DNA of 64,000 nt, taken from NCBI GenBank assembly GCA_045565995.1, contig JBJLEF010000008.1, positions 496,001 to 560,000 of the forward strand. Direction: 5' to 3'. Within the stretch, counting starts at the first letter, position 1; every line of letters begins with the position of its first letter. Positions 17,821-27,425 of this stretch are shown here, in pieces. A program made the position numbers and the translations under genes. The notes below the pieces were generated by a model. It was not told the origin of the DNA, ran no database searches, and saw only the letters and a list, made by a program, of their open reading frames with translations. The DNA is from UBA721 sp002705165. GTDB lineage: Bacteria > Planctomycetota > Planctomycetia > Pirellulales > Pirellulaceae.

Positions 17821-19323
17821 TTAAATTCCGTAGAGAGGTTCCAGCTTAGACTTTAGATGTTTCATCAAATGTGTATGCGTCAAAGGCTCACCGGTCACTT
17901 CGATAACGAGCTCCGCCGGAGTCACATTCCGGCCACGTTGATGGATCTTTTCGCCCGCCCAATGCTTTAACTCCAGAAACTGACCGCGACGGAATAATTC
18001 ATCCAGCCCGCCAAGTTCTTTATCAGCCTGCTGATAGAACTGAGCAGCATAGAGATTGCCTAGAGAATACGTCGGGAAGTAGCCCACCAAACCGGCACTC
18101 CAGTGAACATCCTGCATTACTCCGTCAGCATCTGATGGTGGCTGAATTCCCAAGTACTGTTGATACTTGGCATTCCAGGCTTCTGGCAAATCGGCAGGTA
18201 CAATTTCTTCATTAATCAAAGCCTGTTCTAATTCAAAACGAATAATGATATGCAGGTTGTAGGTAAGCTCATCCGCCTCCACTCGAATCAACGATGGTTC
18301 CACATGATTGATTGCAAAATAAAACTCATCCAGAGCCACGCCACTCAGGCTTGAAAACTCCTGTTGGGCCTGTGCGTACCAATAATCCCAAAACGGTTTA
18401 CCACGTCCGACCTGGTTCTCCCACATGCGAGACTGCGATTCGTGAATACCGAGGGACAAGTAATGCCCGGGGCCCAAACCGTATTGGGACTTCCTCAACC
18501 CCTGATCGTAGATGCCGTGTCCAGCTTCATGAAGGATTCCAAAAAAAGCCATATTGAAGAAATTGCTGTCGTACCGAGTGGTGATACGGCAATCATCAGG
18601 TCCGGCTTCGGTACAAAAAGGATGATGGGTTACGTCCAGTCGACCGCGGTCAAATTCAAAACCAATCTCCTTAGCAGCCTTCCTTCCAAATTTCTCTTGA
18701 AGTTCCACGGGATAATCGCGTGTAAGGATGCTCCGATCGGGTACTCTCCCACTCCCCTGAATAGATTCCAGCAAGGGGACTAGATCCTGCCTTAATGCCT
18801 CCAGTGCCTCACGGACCGTACTCGTTTTTTCACCAGGCTCATAATCATCCAGCAACGCATCGTATCGGCATTCGTCATAACCAATGGCATCAGCCTGCTC
18901 CCGTTTCAACGCATAGACTGTCTCTAAATATGGCAGGAATTGACTGAAATTATTCTCCCGTCGAGCTTCCACCCACGCGTGTTGTCCATCATTGGTAGCT
19001 CGTGTTAACGCCTCGACCAGTTCTGCTGGTAGTTTTGTTTGCTTGTCGTAATTTCTTTGAGCTTCACGAATCACGGTAGCTGAATCGCTTTGAGGATCCG
19101 CTGTCAGATCGGTGCCCTGCAGGCTATCCAGCCATTCACCAATTCGCGGGTCCGTTTGTTTATCGTGCAGTAGCCGGGCAACGTATGCCTGCTGTTCTGT
19201 CCGATACGCACTCCCCTGCTGAGGCAATTTACAGCGGGCATCCCAGTCAAGCAGGGACTCAATTGAGCTCAGTAAAGCAACTTCACGAGTATGTACACAT
19301 AAATTTTCAAAAGCAGCTGACAT
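17821..19323 (-). CDS. M32 family metallocarboxypeptidase (Taq type)
   Basis: 500 residues, the standard length of thermostable carboxypeptidase 1. The zinc site HEAGH is at His265-Glu266-His269 within FFGILHEAGHGIYDQG, and the third ligand is in HESQSRMWEN about 25 residues on. Other family motifs are HPFCTEAGPDDCRITTRY and RVEADELTYNLHIIIRFELE. Cytoplasmic, no leader. It releases C-terminal residues from peptides; here it probably completes breakdown of imported peptides. It appears to be a single-gene transcript. Confidence 0.95.
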   Translation of the reverse strand: MSAAFENLCVHTREVALLSSIESLLDWDARCKLPQQGSAYRTEQQAYVARLLHDKQTDPRIGEWLDSLQGTDLTADPQSDSATVIREAQRNYDKQTKLPAELVEALTRATNDGQHAWVEARRENNFSQFLPYLETVYALKREQADAIGYDECRYDALLDDYEPGEKTSTVREALEALRQDLVPLLESIQGSGRVPDRSILTRDYPVELQEKFGRKAAKEIGFEFDRGRLDVTHHPFCTEAGPDDCRITTRYDSNFFNMAFFGILHEAGHGIYDQGLRKSQYGLGPGHYLSLGIHESQSRMWENQVGRGKPFWDYWYAQAQQEFSSLSGVALDEFYFAINHVEPSLIRVEADELTYNLHIIIRFELEQALINEEIVPADLPEAWNAKYQQYLGIQPPSDADGVMQDVHWSAGLVGYFPTYSLGNLYAAQFYQQADKELGGLDELFRRGQFLELKHWAGEKIHQRGRNVTPAELVIEVTGEPLTHTHLMKHLKSKLEPLYGI

Positions 19324-19462
19324 ATCCGGGATCCAATCTTAAGGTGCGTTCCAACCCACATACGACCTCCGTAAATCGCAGGGGACTCGTTTTAGTCTAT
19401 CGCAGTCAGCACATGATGAAAATCACCGTAAGCATTACTGACAAAACATCGTCACAGGCTAG

Positions 19463-20209
19463 TTAGAAAATCAAGTCATAGCCGATGATAAACAAAGCCA
19501 TATCTACCACCGCATGGCTCAACCAGGCAGCCAAGAAATTTCCTGATCTGCCATACAACCAGGCCCAGACCCCACCGCCAATGGCGACTCCGAAAGAAAA
19601 CAGATATGCCAAAGGCGAAGTCAGGCCAAAGAAAACAACCATCAGAACAACGTGATGTGCCATAAAGCTGAGGCTGGACAAGACAATGGCCACCGACTCC
19701 GGAACGGTCCGCGATAAACGCCTGTAAACGAACCACCTCCAATAATACTCTTCCATCCCTGAGTGTATCAGCGAGTAAAAGGTGGCAAACGCTCCATACG
19801 CCCACAAGGTATTTAGTCCAAAACCGTTTACCTTAGCTAACACTTTCGATTTCAGATGAAAGTAGGGAGCTGACCCTTTTAGCAAGCCAAAATAAATCAC
19901 CAATGCCGCGATCAAAACAACCACACCAAAAGTTAATCCGAGCTTTATCGCGGGTTTTTTCCAGAGGGGCAACTCGATCGATTCACGACAAATCAAAAAT
20001 GCGAACACCACCGGAAACGCAAACTGTATCAACTTCAAAATACTAAAGACCGTATTCTGACTCCCCGTATCCTGACCGTTCATAAATACAAAGTAGAAGA
20101 CCGTCAGCATGAATGGATAGATCATTGCGAACCAAAGTGACGCAGGAATCCGAGCGGCCATAGATGCTTGTTCAGATCGGTTTGTCGGGATTTCTATTTC
20201 CTGACTCAT
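19463..20209 (-). CDS. CPBP-family intramembrane metalloprotease
   Basis: Polytopic membrane protein, about 248 residues from ATG 20209 (GGAG seven bases upstream). The CAAX/bacteriocin-processing (ABI) signature is present: EEYYWRWFVYRRL (the EExxxR motif), MAHHVVLMV and SHAVVDMALF supply glutamates and histidines for an intramembrane active site. The start codon overlaps the stop of the upstream sialidase-like gene as ATGA, implying translational coupling. Substrate unknown; the pairing with a BNR protein is not one I know. Confidence 0.88.
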   Translation of the reverse strand: MSQEIEIPTNRSEQASMAARIPASLWFAMIYPFMLTVFYFVFMNGQDTGSQNTVFSILKLIQFAFPVVFAFLICRESIELPLWKKPAIKLGLTFGVVVLIAALVIYFGLLKGSAPYFHLKSKVLAKVNGFGLNTLWAYGAFATFYSLIHSGMEEYYWRWFVYRRLSRTVPESVAIVLSSLSFMAHHVVLMVVFFGLTSPLAYLFSFGVAIGGGVWAWLYGRSGNFLAAWLSHAVVDMALFIIGYDLIF

Positions 20210-21363
20210 CCAAGACTCCAACGGGTTTGACGAAGGACCGCTTTGGAACTGTCGGCTAACTTCTCGTACCAGACACTCAAAAATTGACCTTCACTCAATT
20301 CAACCGTCGTGACATAGCCAAGGTCGTAATTGGCCGCTTCGTCACTGAGAGTCATAGGTTCCGACCAGGTTTTCCCTTCGTCCTCGCTTAACCGGGCCTG
20401 ATTCCCCATTGAACCACGTCGGTAACCGTACGACATAAGCAGGCGTCCATCCTTGAGACGAAGCAAGTGTGATGGAAATCCCCAAACGCCAATGGAATGA
20501 GGTACACTCCACGTCGCGCCGCCATCGCTGGACTCGCTTTGTAGAGTTTCTCCGGCATTGCTTTTGTTATGGTTGCGAATATGAGCGATCAGCTTTCCAC
20601 TAGGAGCTTCCACCGCGTGCAATTCATGGTAACGAGCGGAATCATCTCCCTCGCGGGTAGGAATGCGAGCTTGTGGTTTCCAGGACTGACCATCATCTTC
20701 CGAGATAACAGAGCCGATATAGCCGTCTTCTCTCCACAAATGTTTACCTACGTACAATTGCCGGCCATTGGATAGCTGGATTGGTCCGTGAGGGCTGTTG
20801 AGTATGCAGTCATAAGGTTTAGTCCATGTAATTCCACCGTCGGTGGAACGAATCATCCACGTACCCAACGTCGCCTGCAGTTCTTCACTGGTGACTCTTG
20901 AATGGGCGGCGTGCCAACGTTTCAGTCGGTTCGCTTCCCAATTTCCTTCCTGCTGAGCCTTTTCAAGGATGGAAACATAAGCGTTGGACGTAAAAGTAGT
21001 TGCTAGCAATGTTCCTTGATTGGTTTCAAGAATCCCCGCATCCCGATCGTCAATTGGAGTATCGAGAATTGTCTGCGGTAAGAGCCAGGTTCTTCCTTGA
21101 TCATGACTTCGATAGAACTGCACCGAACCAAACGGGCAAACGTGAGACTCTCGCGTACCTGAAGCAACCAATACCAATTGACCGTTGCTTCGTTTTGCCA
21201 AAGTCGGCCAACCACTGTAATGTCCGACACTTACGTCGATGACCTCAGGCGTTGCAACATTGACAGCCGGAGCTGCTTTACTTTGACGCGGTAAAAGAAC
21301 GGTGGCTGCCGATGCCACCGTCAGTTTGATAGCGCTGCGTCGTTTCATCGCGTTTGTTTTCAT
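20206..21363 (-). CDS. Exported BNR/Asp-box sialidase-like protein
   Basis: 385 residues with a Tat-type leader (MKRRSAIKLTVASAATVLLP). It forms a six-bladed sialidase fold with five Asp boxes of the S-x-D-x-G-x-T-W type: SHDQGRTW, STDGGITW, SEDDGQSW, SSDGGATW and SEDEGKTW. An arginine-containing N-terminal strand (GWPTLAKRSNGQLVLVASG) and the DDRDAG loop are compatible with an exo-sialidase-like active site, but I cannot confirm the arginine triad. Planctomycetes carry many such proteins on glycan-degradation loci. The first Met (21363) and Met6 (21348) are both possible starts. It overlaps the CPBP gene by four bases. Confidence 0.85.
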   Translation of the reverse strand: MKTNAMKRRSAIKLTVASAATVLLPRQSKAAPAVNVATPEVIDVSVGHYSGWPTLAKRSNGQLVLVASGTRESHVCPFGSVQFYRSHDQGRTWLLPQTILDTPIDDRDAGILETNQGTLLATTFTSNAYVSILEKAQQEGNWEANRLKRWHAAHSRVTSEELQATLGTWMIRSTDGGITWTKPYDCILNSPHGPIQLSNGRQLYVGKHLWREDGYIGSVISEDDGQSWKPQARIPTREGDDSARYHELHAVEAPSGKLIAHIRNHNKSNAGETLQSESSDGGATWSVPHSIGVWGFPSHLLRLKDGRLLMSYGYRRGSMGNQARLSEDEGKTWSEPMTLSDEAANYDLGYVTTVELSEGQFLSVWYEKLADSSKAVLRQTRWSLG

Positions 21364-21560
21364 AAGAAATTAGTGTGCTCCACTTCTCATCTTAGTAAAG
21401 TTGGATTAAAAACCCCGCTTTTTTAAAAAACAAGGGTTCCAATTTGTGAATTGTGTTAAAGAATTTCTCAGCACCCGACGTTTAGACACTAAATGCACTG
21501 CCATCTCGGCAATGGTAGCGTTTTCATTACTAACCACCAGTCTTTTCCGGAGTCGAGACA

Positions 21561-23150
21561 ATGAATCTCCGACAACACGGAATAAGTAACCTAAACGTAC
21601 ATCATAACCTCGCACCAGCAGCGTTATACGAACATGCTGTTCAGTGTGATGAGGCGGAACTCACGTCATCAGGAGCGATCAGTAATCGCTCCTATGAAAA
21701 GACCGGCCGCAGCCCGCTGGACAAACGCATTGTGGAGAACCCCGAATCCCGTGAGGATGTCTGGTGGGGTTCTGTAAATATTCCTCTCTGTGAGAAATCT
21801 TATCAGGCCAATCGTCTGCGAGCTATTGAGTTCCTGGATGGTTGTGAAAATCTGTACGTGATCGACGGCTTTGCCGGCTGGGATCCACAGTATCGCTTAA
21901 AAATCAGGGTGATCTGTGCCCGTCCCTATCACGCCTTATTCATGCACAACATGCTCATCCGGCCAACGGCAGCTGAACTGGCTGACTTTGGGCGTCCGGA
22001 CTACACCATTCTTAATGCCGGAGAATGTGCTGCTGAGCCAGAGGTTCCAGGGAATACGAGTACCACCAGCGTTGCGCTTAATTTTGAAGCAAAAGAGATG
22101 ACGATCCTTGGCACCCAGTACGCCGGTGAAATGAAAAAAGGCGTTTTTACAATCATGCATTACCTGATGCCAAAAGCAGGTATTCTTTCCATGCACTGCA
22201 GCGCCAATCAGGGAGACCGTGGTGATGTCGCGCTCTTCTTTGGCTTATCCGGAACGGGTAAAACTACCTTGTCTGCCGACGCCTCACGCTCTCTTATTGG
22301 TGACGATGAACATTGCTGGACCGATCAGGGCATCTTCAATATTGAGGGTGGGTGTTATGCCAAAGTCATCGATCTTTCCGCCGAGTCGGAACCTGAAATT
22401 TTTAATGCTATCCGATTTGGTACGGTGCTGGAAAACACATTCGTGGAACCCGAAACCCGAGAAGTCGATTACTCTGATACGGATCTGACCCAAAACACGC
22501 GAGCCGCCTATCCCATTGACTTCATTGAGAACGCGGCAGATCCATGTATCGGTGAGCATCCCAAAAACATCATTCTTTTAACTTGTGACGCTTTTGGCGT
22601 TTTACCTCCGGTCTCGCGACTAACACCGGAACAGACAAGTTACTATTTCCTGAATGGATACACCGCCAAGGTAGCCGGAACTGAAATGGGTATAAGCGAA
22701 CCGGAAGCCACGTTCTCAACTTGCTTTGGTGCGGCGTTTCTAGTCCACACTCCCAACACCTACAGTCGTCTGCTCGCCAAGAAAATGAAGCAACATCAAA
22801 CCAGTGCCTGGCTGGTCAACACAGGCTGGTCAAGTGGCGGCTTTGGAGAAGGTCGGCGTATTAGCCTGCCCGTCACAAGGAACATTATTAATGCCATTCA
22901 CAACGGTTTACTGGCGAACACCGCGACGGTGACTGAACCGATTTTCGGATTAGAAATCCCTGTCGAAGTGCCTGGCTGCCCAAGTTCGATTCTTATCCCC
23001 CGCACCACCTGGGCTGACCCCAACCAATACGATCGGGCTGCCGAGATCTTGGCACAGAGATTTCATACTAATTTTGCGCAATATGTACAGGAGGTTGACC
23101 CACAAGTCGTTGCGTCCGGCCCCATTGTCCCACTGCGGAAAACGGGTTAG
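21561..23150 (+). CDS. pckA: Phosphoenolpyruvate carboxykinase (ATP)
   Basis: Gluconeogenic enzyme converting oxaloacetate + ATP to PEP + CO2 + ADP. 529 residues, matching the ATP-dependent family. The kinase-1a P-loop FGLSGTGKTTLSAD is at about residues 227-240, kinase 2 is LIGDDEHCW, and the substrate region is MHCSANQG and GWSSGGFGEGRRISLPVTR. A GGAG lies eight bases before the ATG. It is followed 37 bases later by birA in the same direction. Confidence 0.96.
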   Translation: MNLRQHGISNLNVHHNLAPAALYEHAVQCDEAELTSSGAISNRSYEKTGRSPLDKRIVENPESREDVWWGSVNIPLCEKSYQANRLRAIEFLDGCENLYVIDGFAGWDPQYRLKIRVICARPYHALFMHNMLIRPTAAELADFGRPDYTILNAGECAAEPEVPGNTSTTSVALNFEAKEMTILGTQYAGEMKKGVFTIMHYLMPKAGILSMHCSANQGDRGDVALFFGLSGTGKTTLSADASRSLIGDDEHCWTDQGIFNIEGGCYAKVIDLSAESEPEIFNAIRFGTVLENTFVEPETREVDYSDTDLTQNTRAAYPIDFIENAADPCIGEHPKNIILLTCDAFGVLPPVSRLTPEQTSYYFLNGYTAKVAGTEMGISEPEATFSTCFGAAFLVHTPNTYSRLLAKKMKQHQTSAWLVNTGWSSGGFGEGRRISLPVTRNIINAIHNGLLANTATVTEPIFGLEIPVEVPGCPSSILIPRTTWADPNQYDRAAEILAQRFHTNFAQYVQEVDPQVVASGPIVPLRKTG

Positions 23151-23187
23151 TCCCGGAGTATTTTAGGTCGTTTTTAAAAAAGCAAGT

Positions 23188-23967
23188 ATGATGACTGGCT
23201 CGGCGTTCGATCTTCTCAAATTGCGGCATGCTACCTTTCTCGAGTCCATTGAGTATTTCGAGCAACTCGAGTCAACCAACACCGCTGCGATCAGTCGGAT
23301 CAATTCCGTACCGGACTTGAATAACGTTCTGATCCTAACAGCGGAGCAAACTGCGGGGCGAGGACAAGGTAATCATCCGTGGTATGCAGGTCAGGGAGCA
23401 CTTACATTTTCACTGATACGTCACTTCTCTAACCTCCGCGGTAACGAACTGGCCACACTTGCTTTGGCGACGGGAATTGGTGTGGCCGAAGCGTTACAGA
23501 AACTAACTCTAGCCGCCATTCAACTCAAATGGCCCAACGACATTTTTGTTGACGGAAAAAAACTCGGAGGCATTCTCATCGAAACGCCTCAGCTCGCTCC
23601 GCAAACCCCAGTGATCGGTATTGGACTAAACATCAACAATTCAATTCAAGACCACGCGGCTAGGGACGTGGCCGCCTCCAGTATCTCCTTAATCGATCTA
23701 ATCGGTAAAACCAGTAATCTGACGGACGTGCTAATCGGTTTACTCCATCAATTGGACAACTTTTACAAGCAACTTAATGCAAAAACGGCTGATATCCCGG
23801 CCTATTGGAATTTGCGTTGTATGTTTAATGGTAGCGAGGTAGATTTCGTTCAAGGTGGAATGCGTTATCAGGCTACCTGCCATGGAGTGCAGGCTGATGG
23901 GGCATTGTTACTGAAAATAGATGGCGAAATCAGGCCTTTTTATTCAGGCTCTATTGCCCTGCCGTAG
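23188..23967 (+). CDS. birA: Biotin--[acetyl-CoA-carboxylase] ligase
   Basis: 259 residues, a group I biotin ligase without the N-terminal DNA-binding domain, so it is a catalyst and not a BirA-type repressor. Motifs are TAGRGQGNHPWYAGQGAL (biotinyl-AMP loop, GRGxxx variant), LKWPNDIFVDGKKLGGILIE (catalytic lysine region) and GIGLNIN. The short C-terminal SH3-like cap ends RPFYSGSI. It attaches biotin to acetyl-CoA carboxylase or pyruvate carboxylase carrier domains. It lies 37 bases after pckA, possibly the same transcript. Confidence 0.95.
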   Translation: MMTGSAFDLLKLRHATFLESIEYFEQLESTNTAAISRINSVPDLNNVLILTAEQTAGRGQGNHPWYAGQGALTFSLIRHFSNLRGNELATLALATGIGVAEALQKLTLAAIQLKWPNDIFVDGKKLGGILIETPQLAPQTPVIGIGLNINNSIQDHAARDVAASSISLIDLIGKTSNLTDVLIGLLHQLDNFYKQLNAKTADIPAYWNLRCMFNGSEVDFVQGGMRYQATCHGVQADGALLLKIDGEIRPFYSGSIALP

Positions 23968-24059
23968 AACGAACCTCTGGTTTCATTCGTACTACGGAGA
24001 TGACGTAGAAATCCTGCTACCATCTTTTTTAACGAATCAGAGTTCAATCCGGTTTCGCC

Positions 24060-27000
24060 ATGTCAGATACATCCGTGTCACCTAAAGTTAATTCTCTTAA
24101 AACCCCTGAATTGCTCGCACTCCTATGCTTTGTTCTTTCGGGATTTGCTGCACTCGTTTACGAAATCAGCTGGATTAGAAAAGCCAGTGTCATCGTGGGG
24201 GGTACAACGTATGCCGTGAGTACGGTACTCGCCGTATTCTTCGCTGGCCTCGCCATTGGTAGCCACCTCTTTGGCAAACGCACCAAACACCAAACCAACC
24301 CGATCAAACTATACGGCAAACTCGAAATCGGGGTAGGCATACTGTGTATCGCCAGCGTCTTTCTGTTACCGATCATCGACTCTGTTTACACTTTGGTTTA
24401 CGATTCAATCCGTGGTTCACTACTAACTTCTCTATTGGTCAGAGCCGGGCTGGTAAGTATCTGTCTGTTACCACCGACGATCCTGATGGGGGCTACACTT
24501 CCGCTTTTCTGTCGACAGTTTGTCCGTCACCAAAACGGCGTACTCAATTCGGTAAGTTGGCTGTATGCCCTGAATACTCTGGGCGCAACACTTGGTGCCG
24601 CCCTCTGTGGATTCCTATTATTACCGACGCTTGGGATCAACACCTCCATCTTTCTGGCCGGTATTATCAACATTGTGATAGGAATCACTGTTCAGACCCT
24701 AAAGCTTCCCAACACGGTCGGCGAAGACGACGCGATAAAGTCTAACGAGGAGGAAACGGAAGCCCGTGAAAAATCAAAGGCCATGGGATGGATCTTTGCC
24801 TTATCAGGATTTGCAGCACTCGGCAACGAAGTCGTGTGGACTAGATTTCTAACGCTACTGATCGACAACAACGTCTATACCTACACGCTGACACTTACCG
24901 TAATCCTGTTAGGCATTGTGCTTGGCAGTCTATTCGCGACAAGGATCAAACCTGACTTCAAACGCAACACCTCTCTGTTTGGTGCCTTGCAGATTCTAAG
25001 TGGTCTTATCACCTTCGGAATTATTATGGCTCCGGCGGAAATCGTTTGGATTAACTTCATGGAACAGGTCGGTACCGGTTTACTTAGCCAACAATTAATC
25101 CTCATTGGAATCGTCATGCTGATTCCATCGATCATGGTCGGAATGGCATTTCCAATCGGTATTCGCCTAGCAAACTCCAGTGCCAGTGGTATCGGGGCAG
25201 AGGTAGGTCGACTTTCGGCGTTAAATACGTTTGGCGGTATCGCTGGCTCTCTGCTTATCGGATTCCTGATCTTACCTCGTCTTGGTCTGGAAAATGCGGT
25301 TGCTTTGACAAGCGTTTGCAGCGTAGCGGCAGGATTTCTAGTTTGGGCAAAACTGGAACGCGGGCGACTTTTAGAGAATCGTGTCGCCTGGATTCTGGTA
25401 GTTGCATTGGCATTCGTCGGTATTCGAATGTCAAGTAACAGTATGTTCATTCAACGAACTCGGATTCCTTTTGACATGTTGAGTCAGGGACGTCAAATCC
25501 CAACGCTGGACGGTACGAACCTAGCGCTTATCGAAGGGGTAAATTCCTTCATTACGGTTGTCGAAAACGACGATCTGTTCGAGTTGCACATTGACAAACA
25601 ATGGCAAGGAAACTCGAAACGGACTCAGCAGTTTATGGCGGGTCATATTCCAACATTGGTTCATGGAGATCCCAAGAGCATCTGTGTTGTCGGATTAGGG
25701 ACAGGCCAGACCGCTCAGCGTTTCCTAATGCACGACATTGAGGAATTACATCTGGTAGAGATTGAAGCGGAGTTAGAACCACTGCTCATACGCTTCTTTA
25801 ACGGCGACTGGTTGACAGAAGATAGTCCCGCCCGACTAAACACTGACATCCAAATGATTGTTGAAGACGGACGTAATTACCTGACACATACCGAGAAGAA
25901 ATATGACGTCATCTCCATTGAAGTGGGGCAGGTATTCCGCCCGGGAGTAACCAGCTTCTATACGCACGAGTTTTATGACGGGGCTCGCGAACGACTCAAT
26001 GAAGGTGGCGTGCTTTCCCAGTTTGTCCCGCTGGAGTTCCTCGCCAAATCCGAATTTCAATCCGTTGTAGCAACTTTCCTGAAAACATTCCCAAACTCAC
26101 AGCTGTGGTATAACACTTCCGAGCTGTTACTACTTGGAATTAACGGCGATGAAACGGAGACGTTTTCGCGTGAAGAAATCACTGAACAATTTGATTCCGA
26201 GGCCCATCCACTCTTTATGGACGATCTGCGATATCGCCACTGGGGTGGTGCCGAGCATCAACTCGCCAATCCAGTTACCTTCCTGTCATGTTTTCTGGCC
26301 AACGGATCTAACCTCCAGCAGATGGTAAGGAATCCCGGCGGAGAGACGGCGAGTATTTTATATGACGATATGCCACGTCTTGAATATCGAACCAATGCGT
26401 CACTCGACTTCCACCGTCCGGTACTGAAAACGATTCGAGACAACCTGACCCCGATCCCCGCCATCATTCCCGATCTCTCTAATGCCTTAACCGGTCGTTG
26501 CCAGGTCACTCGCCAACTCAATCTGGCTCATATTGAAGCGAAAGCATACAGCGATGCTTCTAAGGTCAAATTTACGTTCCAACAATACGACGATGCCCTG
26601 GCCTATTTAAAGCATGCTTTGACATTGAATCCTAACTATGCCGAAGCGAATTACGACTTATCGTTAATGCTGCAACGCATTTTTGCAATCAAAGTTGACT
26701 CGGGAGAAATCAAAGATCAAAGCGGGATGGACAAATATTTAAACGATGCCCGGGCATTTATGTTCCGCACAACGGAAATCGACGATGATCACTGGAAAGC
26801 ACACTCTGCAATGGCTGATGTGACGCTTGAAGAACGCAATCTTATGGCCTGCGTCTATCATCTGGAACAATGCGTACGAGTCACCATGGGGGCTCCAGTC
26901 GGAGAAGACATCCTCAACTCACATCCCGATAACCTTGAATCGTTGATTTTCCTCTCAACTATCTACGCCATGTCACCAGATTCCCAATTGCAGAATCCTG

Positions 27001-27413
27001 AAAAATCTCTTCGATTGGTCGAAGCTGGCATTCAGGCAGTGGATGTGTCCCCGATTCAAAAGGCCCAGTTGATTTCCACTCAGGCTGCTGCCCATGCGAT
27101 GCTAGGCGACTTTAATACTGCTCAGCAACTCATTAACAGCTCGACTAATATGATTGATAACTTCATCAAAGAAGTTGCACTACTTCAGGGCATCAGTCCT
27201 GCCGAAGCGGGCCGGGGATACGAGGAATTCCTGACTGATCTAACACTTCGTTTAGGCTATTACGCAGAAGGGAAGTTGTACTTTAATAACACCTTCGCAC
27301 TCCCACGCCAGGCTCCCGTTCCTGAAAACCCCCTCGATTTAAATAACCTACAGGTACCTGTGTTACCCGGCGGGGCAGATTTAAATAGCGGTCAGGGAAC
27401 GGACAACGAATAA
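24060..27413 (+). CDS. Fused membrane transporter-like / spermidine-synthase-like / TPR protein
   Basis: 1117 residues in three parts. Residues ~15-455 form about 12-14 membrane segments in two homologous halves (LLCFVLSGFAALVYEISWIRK and WIFALSGFAALGNEVVWTR show the same FAAL-x-x-E-x-x-W-x-R motif). Residues ~490-720 are a spermidine-synthase-like Rossmann domain with the nucleotide motif VVGLGTGQT at about 543-551, LHLVEIE, and VEDGRNYL (the D-G-R strand). Residues ~830-1080 carry TPR-like helices (YDDALAYLKHALTLNPNYAEA). The fusion is known in Planctomycetota, Chloroflexota and others and is usually annotated only as fused MFS/spermidine synthase. True polyamine synthesis is not demonstrated. 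Confidence 0.87.
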   Translation: MSDTSVSPKVNSLKTPELLALLCFVLSGFAALVYEISWIRKASVIVGGTTYAVSTVLAVFFAGLAIGSHLFGKRTKHQTNPIKLYGKLEIGVGILCIASVFLLPIIDSVYTLVYDSIRGSLLTSLLVRAGLVSICLLPPTILMGATLPLFCRQFVRHQNGVLNSVSWLYALNTLGATLGAALCGFLLLPTLGINTSIFLAGIINIVIGITVQTLKLPNTVGEDDAIKSNEEETEAREKSKAMGWIFALSGFAALGNEVVWTRFLTLLIDNNVYTYTLTLTVILLGIVLGSLFATRIKPDFKRNTSLFGALQILSGLITFGIIMAPAEIVWINFMEQVGTGLLSQQLILIGIVMLIPSIMVGMAFPIGIRLANSSASGIGAEVGRLSALNTFGGIAGSLLIGFLILPRLGLENAVALTSVCSVAAGFLVWAKLERGRLLENRVAWILVVALAFVGIRMSSNSMFIQRTRIPFDMLSQGRQIPTLDGTNLALIEGVNSFITVVENDDLFELHIDKQWQGNSKRTQQFMAGHIPTLVHGDPKSICVVGLGTGQTAQRFLMHDIEELHLVEIEAELEPLLIRFFNGDWLTEDSPARLNTDIQMIVEDGRNYLTHTEKKYDVISIEVGQVFRPGVTSFYTHEFYDGARERLNEGGVLSQFVPLEFLAKSEFQSVVATFLKTFPNSQLWYNTSELLLLGINGDETETFSREEITEQFDSEAHPLFMDDLRYRHWGGAEHQLANPVTFLSCFLANGSNLQQMVRNPGGETASILYDDMPRLEYRTNASLDFHRPVLKTIRDNLTPIPAIIPDLSNALTGRCQVTRQLNLAHIEAKAYSDASKVKFTFQQYDDALAYLKHALTLNPNYAEANYDLSLMLQRIFAIKVDSGEIKDQSGMDKYLNDARAFMFRTTEIDDDHWKAHSAMADVTLEERNLMACVYHLEQCVRVTMGAPVGEDILNSHPDNLESLIFLSTIYAMSPDSQLQNPEKSLRLVEAGIQAVDVSPIQKAQLISTQAAAHAMLGDFNTAQQLINSSTNMIDNFIKEVALLQGISPAEAGRGYEEFLTDLTLRLGYYAEGKLYFNNTFALPRQAPVPENPLDLNNLQVPVLPGGADLNSGQGTDNE

Positions 27414-27425
27414 TCACGCGAAGCG

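Noticed and set aside
24881..25450. Minus-strand frame of 189 codons
   Set aside because: It lies wholly inside the membrane part of the fused spermidine-synthase-like gene and is rich in Ile/Pro/Arg from antisense reading.
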